5,116 bases of DNA from Anaerolineae bacterium. GTDB taxonomy: Bacteria > Chloroflexota > Anaerolineae > JAADDB01. Of the stretch, positions 1 to 5,116 are shown in pieces (the stretch's first letter is position 1; the number at the start of each line of letters is the position of its first letter). The notes beneath the pieces are model-generated. The model was not told the origin of the DNA. It ran no database searches and saw only the letters and a program-made list of their open reading frames with translations. The position numbers were made by a program, and so were the translations under genes. The stretch spans positions 1 to 5,116 of the forward strand of contig WGAA01000281.1 of NCBI GenBank assembly GCA_015489285.1, written 5' to 3'.

Positions 1-2580
1 GAGGACACCCCCCGCCTCCTCCTGCCCCCGTATGAGATGCCCTTTGCCGACATCTTCGTCGGCCGCGAGGCCGAACTCCGGCACGTGGGCGAACGCATCG
101 CCCGCCTGACCCGGGGAGAGGGGGGCATCCTCGCGGTGACGGGGGACATGGGGATGGGGAAAACCCACTTCGTCCTCCGCGCCCTCACATCCACCTCCAC
201 CCCGGCCACCATCGTCGGCATTCGCTGTCTCGCCGTAGAACAGGCGCTTCCCTTTGCCCCCCTGATCAACGCGCTGCGTCGCCTCCTGGAACGGCTCCCC
301 CCGCGGGAGCTGGAAAGTCTCCCCCCCTTTGCTCTGGCTCAGGTGGCCCAGCTCATCCCCTTCCTCCACACCCTCGTCCCCGACCTCCCCGCGGTGCCCG
401 ACACGACGCCCGAGGAGAACCGCAGTCGGCTCATCGACGGGTTGGGGAACCTTCTCATCGCCCTGAGCGACCGCACGCCCCTCGTCCTCTTCCTGGACGA
501 CATCCAATGGGCCGATGAGGGCACGCTGGCCACCCTCGCCCGGCTCGCGTACCGGGCCGTCCGACATCCCCTCCTCATCATCCTCACCTACCCCCCGGCC
601 GCATGGCACGAGAAGGAGGACTTACGAGACCTGATCCTCCAGTTGCGCCACGACGGGATCCTGGAGGAGATCCGGCTGAAGGAACTTTCCCAGGAGGACG
701 TGCGCACCTTCCTCGCCCGCGTCTGGTCCCGCCCGCCCGACACTCTCTCCCTCCTCGCCCGTCACGTGTACGAACGAACGGAAGGGGTCCCCCTGTACGT
801 GGTCGAAGTCGTCCGCGACGTCCTGGCCCGATCCCCCCACCTGCCCCGCCCGGAGGACATCCCCCCGGTCCAGAGCCTGGCCCACGTCCGCTCCCTCATC
901 CTGAACCGCATCACCCACCTGCCCAAGGCCGCACAGGATGTCCTCGCGCTGGCCGCGGTCATCGGCCGGGAATTCCTCCTCGACGTGCTGGAGACCGCTT
1001 CCCCCACGGATCCCCTGAACGGGCTGGAGGTCCTCCTCCGCCGGCAATTCCTGGCCGAAGGGGAGGGGGAACGCCTCATGTTCGTCCACGACGTGGTCCG
1101 TCAGGTCGTGTACGCGTCCCTCCCCTCCCTCGCCCGACGGCGTTTGCACCGGCTCGTGGCCGAGGCCCTCATCGCCCTCTACGGGACGGAGGCGGGACCC
1201 CACGCGGTCAACGTGGCCTATCACTACCGTCATGCAGGCCCCCGCTACACCCCTGAGGCGTTGCGCTACACCGTCCTCGCGGGGGATTACTTGCGACGGA
1301 CGTACGGGTTCCGTGAGGCGGGCGAGCACTACCGGCGGGCCCTGCGGCTGGCCCGTCACGTCCTCCCCGACGAGCGGGTGCGCACGTGGGTGCGCCGGGC
1401 GTACATGGGGTTGGGCCTGGCCTACGAGGCCCAGGGGGACTGGGAAGGGATCGTGAAGACGTACACCGCGCTCCGGGAGTGGGCGCAACAGGTGGGCGAT
1501 GAGGCCCTGGCCCTCCAGGCGGCCCGACGCCTCATGAGCGCTCTGGCCATTGTCGGACGGTTGGACGAGGCCGCGGTCATGGCCGGCGATGTGCTGGCCG
1601 CGATGGACGACGGCTCACGGGAGGTGCTGCGGGAGATCTTCACCCGGTTGCGCGTCGTTTTCGCCGCGGAGCCGGGCGAGTTCCCGCCGGGGATAACGCC
1701 CTTCCACCGCTCCGCGCCCCCCGTCGGTCGCCCCTGGGAGGAGGCGGCCACCCACCTGGGCGAGGAGCTGGCCCCCCTGCCCTTGAACCTGTACGGGTGG
1801 AGTCTGGCCCTTCAGGGGTATCTGGAGGAGGCGGAGGCGTGTTTGACCTTTGCCGCGTCCCTGGCCCAGAAGAGTCACCAGACGCCCTACGCGGTCCTCT
1901 CGCTCCACTTTCTGGCTCACGTGGACTTCCTGCGGGGGGATGTGCGCGCGCTCCAGCGCCACCTGGACGAGGGGTTCCGTCTGGCCCGCCGCGTGCCCAC
2001 GGCCCGGTGGAGCACCCTGTGGGGGCGGGTTTTCGAGGCGTATGTCCACCTGCACATGGACGACGTGGCAGGGGCCCGGCAGCGGTTTACGGCCCTGGAC
2101 CGGGAGTTGGCCGATCGGCAGGGATTCCGCAGTCATCACCTGAGCGCGTCCGTGGGGCTGGCCCTGGTGGCCCTGGCCCAGGACGATGTGGAGGGCGCCA
2201 TCGCCCGCCTCGACCCCGTTCTGGCCCGCCGTTCGGCCCTGGATGTGGTCAGTTCCTTCTGGAGCTACGTGGCCGAGGCGGCCATCGCCCGTCACCTGGG
2301 ACAGGTCGATGTGGCCACCCGGCGGGGAGAGGCGGCCCTGCACCTGGCCGGCCGCCGGGGCCTGTTGTTCGAATACGTGTCCGCTGCCGAGGAGTACGCG
2401 CGCGTCATGACGCTGGCCGGCACGCCGGAACGGGCATTGCCCCTTCTGGAGGACGCTCGACGGGCCGCGGTAGAGGCCCGCGCCGCGGGGGCGGAAGCCG
2501 TCGCCCAGAGGGCCATCCGCCGCCTGCGCGAAGCCATGACCGGCTCCCCCGAGGAGGAACGGGGCAAGGACATATCCTGA
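1..2580 (+). CDS. STAND/AAA-family regulatory ATPase with C-terminal helical (TPR-like) repeats, 5'-partial
   Basis: Residues are numbered from the in-frame ATG at 37. Walker A is GDMGMGKT (36-43), just after an FVGREAEL entry motif (7-14) typical of AAA_16/STAND ATPases. Walker B is LVLFLDD (149-155), followed by IQWAD. A TEGVPLYVVEVV segment (from 248) matches the GxP motif that closes such nucleotide-binding domains. A winged-helix-like stretch follows, then FVHDVVRQVVY (from 349). From about 390 to the end the protein is Ala/Leu/Arg-rich amphipathic helices resembling degenerate TPRs. In this family ATP binding and ligand sensing by the helical tail switch an N-terminal effector. No LuxR-type HTH is visible at the C-terminus. 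The frame is open from base 1, and ATG 37 has no Shine-Dalgarno and falls inside linker-like sequence, so the real start is probably upstream. A SARP-like winged-helix/BTAD domain there would be typical, but a kinase or cyclase domain is possible. The ATPase call is firm; the regulatory role is inferred. Confidence 0.88.
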   Translation, partial: EDTPRLLLPPYEMPFADIFVGREAELRHVGERIARLTRGEGGILAVTGDMGMGKTHFVLRALTSTSTPATIVGIRCLAVEQALPFAPLINALRRLLERLPPRELESLPPFALAQVAQLIPFLHTLVPDLPAVPDTTPEENRSRLIDGLGNLLIALSDRTPLVLFLDDIQWADEGTLATLARLAYRAVRHPLLIILTYPPAAWHEKEDLRDLILQLRHDGILEEIRLKELSQEDVRTFLARVWSRPPDTLSLLARHVYERTEGVPLYVVEVVRDVLARSPHLPRPEDIPPVQSLAHVRSLILNRITHLPKAAQDVLALAAVIGREFLLDVLETASPTDPLNGLEVLLRRQFLAEGEGERLMFVHDVVRQVVYASLPSLARRRLHRLVAEALIALYGTEAGPHAVNVAYHYRHAGPRYTPEALRYTVLAGDYLRRTYGFREAGEHYRRALRLARHVLPDERVRTWVRRAYMGLGLAYEAQGDWEGIVKTYTALREWAQQVGDEALALQAARRLMSALAIVGRLDEAAVMAGDVLAAMDDGSREVLREIFTRLRVVFAAEPGEFPPGITPFHRSAPPVGRPWEEAATHLGEELAPLPLNLYGWSLALQGYLEEAEACLTFAASLAQKSHQTPYAVLSLHFLAHVDFLRGDVRALQRHLDEGFRLARRVPTARWSTLWGRVFEAYVHLHMDDVAGARQRFTALDRELADRQGFRSHHLSASVGLALVALAQDDVEGAIARLDPVLARRSALDVVSSFWSYVAEAAIARHLGQVDVATRRGEAALHLAGRRGLLFEYVSAAEEYARVMTLAGTPERALPLLEDARRAAVEARAAGAEAVAQRAIRRLREAMTGSPEEERGKDIS

Positions 2581-2624
2581 ACGGGGTCACAACGTCCCGG
2601 CCCTATGGTAATAGGGACACTTCG

Positions 2625-2656
2625 GGCTTCCGAAGGCTCGCGAGCCTTCGGAAGCC
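2625..2656. repeat. Perfect 32-bp palindrome, REP-like, copy 1
   Basis: All 32 bases are self-complementary about 2640/2641, with arms reading GGCTTCCGAAGGCTCG and its complement. The core is CTTCCGAAG (2627-2635), then GCGAG (2640-2644), then CTTCGGAAG (2646-2654). The same core order recurs at 4626-4652. It starts 45 nt after the ATPase stop codon and has no T-run on either side, so it is not a standard intrinsic terminator, although it could still slow transcription or protect a 3' end. A smaller hairpin, CCCTAT/ATAGGG with a GGTA loop, lies just upstream at 2601-2616. Confidence 0.85.
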
Positions 2657-2784
2657 TGGCAGGGAAACTGGTCCCGGGTTTCGGGGAGCCCGTGGCCACG
2701 GTCGGGTGAGCACTCGGACCCCGGGAGATGGCGGTGGCGCCGTTCGGGCCCCGAAAGCCGCGGGGGTGAAGGGAGGTAGCCGGC
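2657..2784 (+). other. GC-rich, foldable leader upstream of the 71-aa gene
   Basis: This stretch has no ORF of its own that I trust. TTTCGGGG (2679-2686) can pair with CCCCGAAA (2749-2756), and CCCG (2689-2692) with CGGG (2745-2748), leaving a two-base AG bulge: 12 bp closing a loop of about 50 nt. Inside lies the 10-bp palindrome CGTGGCCACG (2691-2700). An alternative pairing, GGTCC (2670-2674) with GGACC (2716-2720), crosses the long stem. It could be a structured 5' UTR holding the promoter, but GC-rich DNA folds easily by chance and I recognise no known riboswitch class. Confidence 0.3.
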
Positions 2785-3000
2785 ATGGAGGAACGAGAGT
2801 CCTTCCTCATTCGTGTGTGGTTCGACATGGGGTGCGACCCCTCCCAGTTGCGAGGGGAGATCTCCCATGTGCGCACAGGCCAGAGCCGCCGTTTTTGCGG
2901 TGAAGAGGAGATGTTGCGTATCCTTCACGAGTGGCGTCACCTCCTCCGGGAACACACGTACACCGCGGGAGAGGCGTCACCCGAGAGAACCCAGGTCTAA
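2785..3000 (+). CDS. Small protein of unknown function (71 aa)
   Basis: A 71-aa protein starting MEERESFLIRVW. The ATG at 2785 has a good Shine-Dalgarno, GGGAGGT at 2771-2777, with a suitable spacer, which supports real translation. The N-terminal half reads as alternating strands (FLIRVWFD about 7-14, LRGEISHVRTGQ about 22-33) followed by an acidic then basic helix (EEEMLRILHEWRHLLREH, about 40-57), and a short polar tail. There is no signal peptide, membrane segment or metal-binding cluster; the two Cys (17 and 38) are isolated. The layout, a strand pair with a 'hVRTGE'-like turn then a helix, resembles short uncharacterised proteins I associate with Chloroflexota, but that is from memory and gives no function. 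Its stop codon lies 19 nt before the SCP-2 start on the same strand, so a shared transcript is likely. Confidence 0.75.
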   Translation: MEERESFLIRVWFDMGCDPSQLRGEISHVRTGQSRRFCGEEEMLRILHEWRHLLREHTYTAGEASPERTQV

Positions 3001-3002
3001 GG

Positions 3003-3010
3003 AAAGGAGG
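3003..3010 (+). promoter_or_regulatory. Ribosome binding site that fixes the SCP-2 start
   Basis: AAAGGAGG, close to the ideal anti-16S complement, lies 9 nt before the ATG at 3020. The same frame is open back to an ATG at 2813, but that longer version would overlap nearly all of the 71-aa gene and its extra residues are Arg/Cys/Pro-rich shadow sequence. The site decides for 3020. Confidence 0.85.
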
Positions 3011-3019
3011 CAGTCATCC

Positions 3020-3355
3020 ATGAGTGAGAAAAAGGTCACCGCGCGTCAGCTGGTGGAGTCCATGCCCCAGTACTTCCGTCCGGACAAGGCCCAGGGCGTG
3101 AATGCGGTCATCCAATACCACCTGACGGGTGAGGGGGGTGGAGATTGGATCATCCGCATCGCGGACGGGAAGTGCACTGTAGAAGAGGGGGTCGCGGAGA
3201 ACCCCAACCTGGTCCTGCGGATGGATGCCCAGGATTACGTGGACATGGTCACAGGGAAGTTGGACGGGATGACCGCGTTCATGATGGGGAAACTCCAGTT
3301 GGATGGGGATTTCACCCTGGCGACTCGCCTGACGTCCTTCTTCAACCTGGGGTAG
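3020..3355 (+). CDS. SCP-2 sterol-carrier-type lipid-binding protein (111 aa)
   Basis: A 111-aa single-domain protein matching the SCP-2 (sterol carrier protein 2) fold in length and pattern. VNAVIQYHLTGEGGGDWIIRIADGKCTVEEG (27-57) gives the antiparallel strands. NPNLVLRMDAQDYVDMVTGKLDG (61-83) is the usual 'aDh.l.hs..d...l..Gkl' segment, and FMMGKLQLDGD (87-97) is the family's GKL.l.GD signature, followed by a helix ending in FFNLG. Proteins of this fold bind fatty acids, fatty acyl-CoA or other hydrophobic ligands in a cytosolic tunnel; bacterial stand-alone copies mostly have no proven ligand. No signal peptide is present, so it is cytoplasmic. It follows the 71-aa gene by 19 nt, implying an operon, and is convergent with the phosphofructokinase gene. 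The family call is firm; the ligand is unknown. Confidence 0.92.
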   Translation: MSEKKVTARQLVESMPQYFRPDKAQGVNAVIQYHLTGEGGGDWIIRIADGKCTVEEGVAENPNLVLRMDAQDYVDMVTGKLDGMTAFMMGKLQLDGDFTLATRLTSFFNLG

Positions 3356-3366
3356 GATAAAGGCTG

Positions 3367-3399
3367 CCCGGGACTCGGCGTCGGATGCCGAGTCCCGGG
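3367..3399. terminator. Strong hairpin between convergent genes, likely bidirectional terminator
   Basis: CCCGGGACTCGGC (3367-3379) pairs perfectly with GCCGAGTCCCGGG (3387-3399): a 13-bp GC-rich stem with a 7-nt loop. It begins 11 nt after the SCP-2 stop codon and ends 7 nt past the convergent kinase stop, where a shared terminator belongs. A good T-run is missing. The leftward transcript has only a short U stretch (from CCTTTAT) shortly after the stem, and the rightward one has none, so termination rightward may be weak or Rho-dependent. Confidence 0.65.
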
Positions 3400-3406
3400 G
3401 TGCAGG

Positions 3407-4570
3407 TCAGTAAAGGAACATGGGAAGCCCTTCCACGTTTCGGATGTAGGGCTTGTACTGTTCGGCATCGTAGAAGCGCTCTACATCCACGTTGCGCGCT
3501 CCCTGCGCTACCACCTCCAGCGGGACGATGGAGTATCGCCCACCCTGTAAACCGACCATGTGGCCGCTATTGCCCGCGAGGAGTTCGTCCATGGCCAGCG
3601 TGCCGAAGTTCATGGCCACCATGCGGTCCAGCAGGTCCGGGGGACCGCTGCGCATGATGTACCCCAGCTGCTGGTACATGATGTTCACACCCCGCTTCTT
3701 GATCTCCTGGGCAACGATGTAGCCGATGCCGCCCAGCTTCCGGTGACCGTAGGCATCGGGTTCCCCGCTTTCCACGACCGTTCCCCCCTTGGGATAGGCC
3801 CCTTCGCTGATGACGAGGATGGAGTAGTGGGAGGGATTGGCCTCCCGGTCCTCCAGGAGGAAGTCGATAAGCCGGTCCATGTCGAAGGGGACTTCGGGGA
3901 TGGCCACGCGATGGGCGTCGGCCAGGAGGCCGGTGAAGAGCGCGGTGTATCCCGCATTCCGCCCGAACACCTCCATGACCCCGACGCGCTCGTGGGATCC
4001 GACGGTCGTGCGGAAGTTCGTCACGTTGGTGACGGCCCGGGTCACCGCGGTGGAGAAGCCGATGCAGTACTCGGTGCCGTTCACATCGTTATCCATCGTC
4101 TTGGGGATGGCCATGATCTGGAAGCCCTCCCGGTGCAGGCGGGCCGCGTAGCCCAGGGTATCATCCCCGCCGATGGCGATGAGCGCGTCCAGGTTGAGAT
4201 GGGTGAGGACGCGCAGGACGTGTTTTGTGCAGTCGAGGGTCCCCCGTTCTGTGGGCACGCAGTTCTCCCTGGCGAAGGGGGGCACCTTGTCCGGCCGCAT
4301 GTTGGCCGGGTTCGTGCGGGAGCTGTGGAGGATGGTTCCCCCGTAGCGGTCGATGCGCCGCACCCGCCCCAGGGGCAAATCCAGGGTCCACTTTTCCAGC
4401 GTAGCCGGGTCCTCGGGGTCGATGTTCATGGGTCCCATCCACCCCCGACGCAACCCGAGCACTTCCACATCGTGCGCCGCCGCGCGACGCACCACGGCTT
4501 TGATTGCTGCGTTCAAACCGGGTACATCTCCTCCGCCTGTCAAAATACCAATGCGCCTCATGGCAGCCAT
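3407..4570 (-). CDS. pfp: 6-phosphofructokinase, group III, probably pyrophosphate-dependent (387 aa)
   Basis: It transfers a phosphoryl group to C1 of fructose 6-phosphate, giving fructose 1,6-bisphosphate in cytosolic glycolysis. Motifs in order: TGGGDVPGLNAAIKAV (11-26), the N-terminal phosphate-donor loop; IGGDDTLG (133-140); PKTMDND (156-162), with D160 at the catalytic base position; MEVFGRNAG (199-207); ISEGAY (254-259); LGYIMRSGPPDLLDR (302-316), sugar-phosphate binding. ATP enzymes have Gly at the second acidic position of GGDG and Gly before the T of TIDND. Here these are D137 and K157, the pair known to exclude ATP and favour PPi, so the reaction is probably reversible. Phe202 replaces the Met of the usual MGR motif. 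Length fits the short group III/actinobacterial-like clade. The ATG at 4570 has AGGAGG 7 nt upstream; the ATG at 4561 is too far from it. An ATP-dependent enzyme (pfkA) is the alternative. Confidence 0.95.
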   Translation of the reverse strand: MAAMRRIGILTGGGDVPGLNAAIKAVVRRAAAHDVEVLGLRRGWMGPMNIDPEDPATLEKWTLDLPLGRVRRIDRYGGTILHSSRTNPANMRPDKVPPFARENCVPTERGTLDCTKHVLRVLTHLNLDALIAIGGDDTLGYAARLHREGFQIMAIPKTMDNDVNGTEYCIGFSTAVTRAVTNVTNFRTTVGSHERVGVMEVFGRNAGYTALFTGLLADAHRVAIPEVPFDMDRLIDFLLEDREANPSHYSILVISEGAYPKGGTVVESGEPDAYGHRKLGGIGYIVAQEIKKRGVNIMYQQLGYIMRSGPPDLLDRMVAMNFGTLAMDELLAGNSGHMVGLQGGRYSIVPLEVVAQGARNVDVERFYDAEQYKPYIRNVEGLPMFLY

Positions 4571-4577
4571 AGGATAT

Positions 4578-4587
4578 CCTCCTCCTT
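4578..4587 (-). promoter_or_regulatory. Double Shine-Dalgarno for the phosphofructokinase
   Basis: Read on the minus strand, AAGGAGGAGG contains two overlapping AGGAGG cores, the nearer ending 7 nt before the ATG at 4570. This spacing selects that start over the second in-frame ATG at 4561, for which the spacer would be 16 nt. Confidence 0.85.
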
Positions 4588-4619
4588 GATTTGCTATCTC
4601 CTAACGGGGTACGTCTCGG

Positions 4620-4658
4620 TCCAGACTTCCGAAGTATGCGAGACTTCGGAAGTCTGGA
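4620..4658. repeat. REP-like 16-bp-stem hairpin, copy 2
   Basis: TCCAGACTTCCGAAGT (4620-4635) pairs perfectly with 4643-4658, around the 7-nt loop ATGCGAG. The core order CTTCCGAAG, GCGAG, CTTCGGAAG is the same as in the palindrome at 2625-2656, with different but still paired flanking bases. It lies about 50 nt upstream of the kinase start, so if the promoter is further right it would sit in the 5' UTR. No T-run follows on either strand. Confidence 0.85.
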
Positions 4659-4675
4659 GGGCCCCGGCCTGACGA

Positions 4676-4703
4676 CGTGATGACGTAATGCGTGATGCGT
4701 AAT
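4676..4703. repeat. Short tandem direct repeat (13/14-mer, two copies)
   Basis: CGTGATGACGTAAT (4676-4689) is followed one base later by CGTGATGCGTAAT (4691-4703), differing by a single inserted A. This is simple-sequence spacer of the kind made by slippage; no coding or binding role is evident. Confidence 0.6.
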
Positions 4704-4778
4704 TTGAAGACAGGTTGACTTTATAGCGATAACCTCACCTAGCCCTGTACGTAATTCCCGAACGCTTCCCTCTGCTAT

Positions 4779-4815
4779 AAAAAAGGCCCACCCTCATCGT
4801 CGATGAGCGGTGGGC
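4779..4815 (-). terminator. Intrinsic terminator for a leftward transcript
   Basis: On the plus strand, GCCCACC (4786-4792) pairs with GGTGGGC (4809-4815) and CTCATC (4793-4798) with GATGAG (4802-4807). This gives a 13-bp stem with one bulged C (4808) and a 3-nt loop. On the minus strand the stem is followed by one C and then six U's (complement of A4779-A4784), the classic Rho-independent form. It therefore ends a transcript entering from the right, yet no minus-strand gene is visible in the 300 nt to its right. Confidence 0.8.
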
Positions 4816-4868
4816 ATCGTCGACCCACGTCTATTGTACGCCATTCCGCCCCGGGGGGCAAGGTGTTG

Positions 4869-4897
4869 GAGTAACGAGTAACGGAGTAACGAGTAAT
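4869..4897. repeat. Four GAGTAAY heptamers
   Basis: GAGTAAC, GAGTAAC, a spacer G, GAGTAAC and GAGTAAT follow each other. Equivalently, the 14-mer GGAGTAACGAGTAA occurs twice with a 15-nt period (4868-4881 and 4883-4896). It looks like slippage-generated spacer; iterated operator sites cannot be excluded. Confidence 0.75.
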
Positions 4898-4958
4898 TGG
4901 ATGGCGCGGGAAGACGACGATTAACGATTGAGGGACTGGAGCGTCGACTTCTGACAAC

Positions 4959-4982
4959 CGACGAACGACCAACGACGAACGA
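4959..4982. repeat. Two CGACGAACGA direct repeats
   Basis: CGACGAACGA occurs at 4959-4968 and again at 4973-4982, separated by CCAA. It lies in a longer run made of ACGA/AACGA words (from about 4912) and appears to be low-complexity spacer next to the 104-bp element. Confidence 0.6.
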
Positions 4983-4999
4983 AAGGTTGGCCCGGAAAC

Positions 5000-5103
5000 G
5001 CCGGGCGCTAAACCGCCCGGCTCATCCTAGCGAAGGCCTGCGGCCTCACGCGATCAAGCCCGAAGGGCTTCGCTTTAATGAGCACGGCGGTTCAGCGCCG
5101 TGC
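5000..5103. repeat. 104-bp two-fold symmetric element with nested, covarying hairpins
   Basis: The left half (5000-5051) and the reverse complement of the right half (5052-5103) align without gaps at 37 of 52 positions. Each half has hairpin A, an 8-bp stem with a 6-nt CTRAAC loop (5000-5021; mirrored 5082-5103), then TCAT, AGCGAAG, and hairpin B with a 3-nt loop (AGGCC/GGCCT at 5034-5046; AAGCCC/GGGCTT at 5056-5070). Three stem pairs differ between halves and all three remain paired: C-G to A-T and G-C to C-G in A, G-C to C-G in B. The halves can also pair with each other (GCTCAT 5020-5025 with 5078-5083; AGCGAAG 5029-5035 with 5068-5074). It may be a paired REP (BIME-like) element, a small mobile element end or a structured RNA. 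Weak similarity may continue to both sides, up to the window edge. Confidence 0.75.
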
Positions 5104-5116
5104 GAATTTTGGCGAA

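Larger units (their letters stand above)
4571..5116. other. Non-coding, repeat-rich region upstream of the phosphofructokinase
   Basis: No credible gene lies here. It holds, left to right, the kinase ribosome binding site, a REP-like hairpin, a 13/14-mer direct repeat, an intrinsic terminator facing left, GAGTAAY heptamers, CGACGAACGA repeats and a 104-bp symmetric element. The kinase promoter should lie between about 4600 and 4780; a TATAAA on the minus strand (4720-4725) could be a -10 box but I see no convincing -35. Base composition is visibly lower in GC between about 4680 and 4785 than in the genes. Confidence 0.6.

Noticed and set aside
2657..2784. Cobalamin- or TPP-type riboswitch
   Set aside because: Fragments such as GGGAAACTGG and GGGTGAG recall parts of these classes, but the conserved B12 box and the TPP CTGAGA and ACCTGA elements are absent.
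1797..2903. 368-codon plus-strand ORF overlapping the ATPase and the 71-aa gene
   Set aside because: Its product is Gly/Pro/Arg-rich, typical of an out-of-frame reading of GC-rich coding DNA, and it crosses the palindrome at 2625-2656.
2813..3019. N-terminal extension of the SCP-2 protein to an ATG at 2813
   Set aside because: It would overlap the 71-aa gene, lacks SCP-2 features, and the strong AAAGGAGG at 3003-3010 marks 3020 as the start.
3560..4672. 370-codon plus-strand ORF opposite the phosphofructokinase
   Set aside because: It is the antisense shadow of a clearly conserved enzyme, rich in His/Gly/Val/Asp with no recognisable motif, and it runs through the REP-like hairpin.
4775..4972. 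65-codon ORF on the minus strand
   Set aside because: It runs through the GAGTAAY repeats and across the terminator hairpin, has no visible ribosome binding site, and its repetitive product (RYSVTRYSN) reflects the repeats.
4959..4982. CRISPR array
   Set aside because: The repeats are only 10 nt with a 4-nt spacer, far too short and close together.
5000..5103. Integron attC site
   Set aside because: The loops resemble the AAC/GTT cores of attC, but neither GCTAAAC nor GCTGAAC fits the RYYYAAC consensus, and there is no cassette gene or integrase in view.
5078..5105. tRNA T-arm (GGTTCAGCGCC)
   Set aside because: The stem around TTCAGCG does not pair as a 5-bp T-stem, and no acceptor, D or anticodon arms can be assembled.

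Overview
The window is GC-rich bacterial DNA holding the 3' part of one large gene, three further genes, and about 0.5 kb of structured, repeat-filled non-coding DNA at the right end. Gene content and style fit a GC-rich, probably thermophilic Chloroflexota (Anaerolineae-like) genome: an AAA/STAND ATPase with a helical-repeat tail, a short 'FLIRVW' protein, a stand-alone SCP-2 protein, a group III phosphofructokinase, and simple-sequence runs between genes. The taxonomic call is an inference from style, not from a marker gene.

Layout. Positions 1-2580 (+) encode a STAND-type regulatory ATPase that is open at its 5' end; its N-terminal effector domain lies outside the window. Positions 2581-2784 are non-coding, with a perfect 32-bp palindrome and a GC-rich, foldable leader. 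Positions 2785-3000 (+) encode a 71-aa protein of unknown function. It is followed 19 nt later by a 111-aa SCP-2 sterol-carrier-type protein (3020-3355, +), so the two are probably co-transcribed. A strong hairpin (3367-3399) separates these from a convergent gene, 3407-4570 (-), a 387-aa 6-phosphofructokinase whose active-site residues (GGDD and PKTMDND) point to pyrophosphate rather than ATP as phosphoryl donor.

The right end, 4571-5116, has no credible gene but much structure. It holds a 16-bp-stem hairpin 50 nt upstream of the kinase start, related in sequence to the palindrome at 2625-2656. Next come a near-duplicated 13/14-mer, a textbook intrinsic terminator facing leftward (4779-4815), four GAGTAAY heptamers and CGACGAACGA repeats. 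Last is a 104-bp two-fold symmetric element (5000-5103) whose halves each carry two hairpins. Every stem difference between the halves is compensated on the opposite arm, as expected of a structure kept as RNA or as single-stranded or cruciform DNA.

The genes do not form one obvious pathway: regulation, lipid binding and glycolysis/gluconeogenesis. The best candidates for something undescribed are the two families of palindromic elements and the possibility that the 104-bp element is transcribed leftward as a structured RNA ending at the 4779-4815 terminator.
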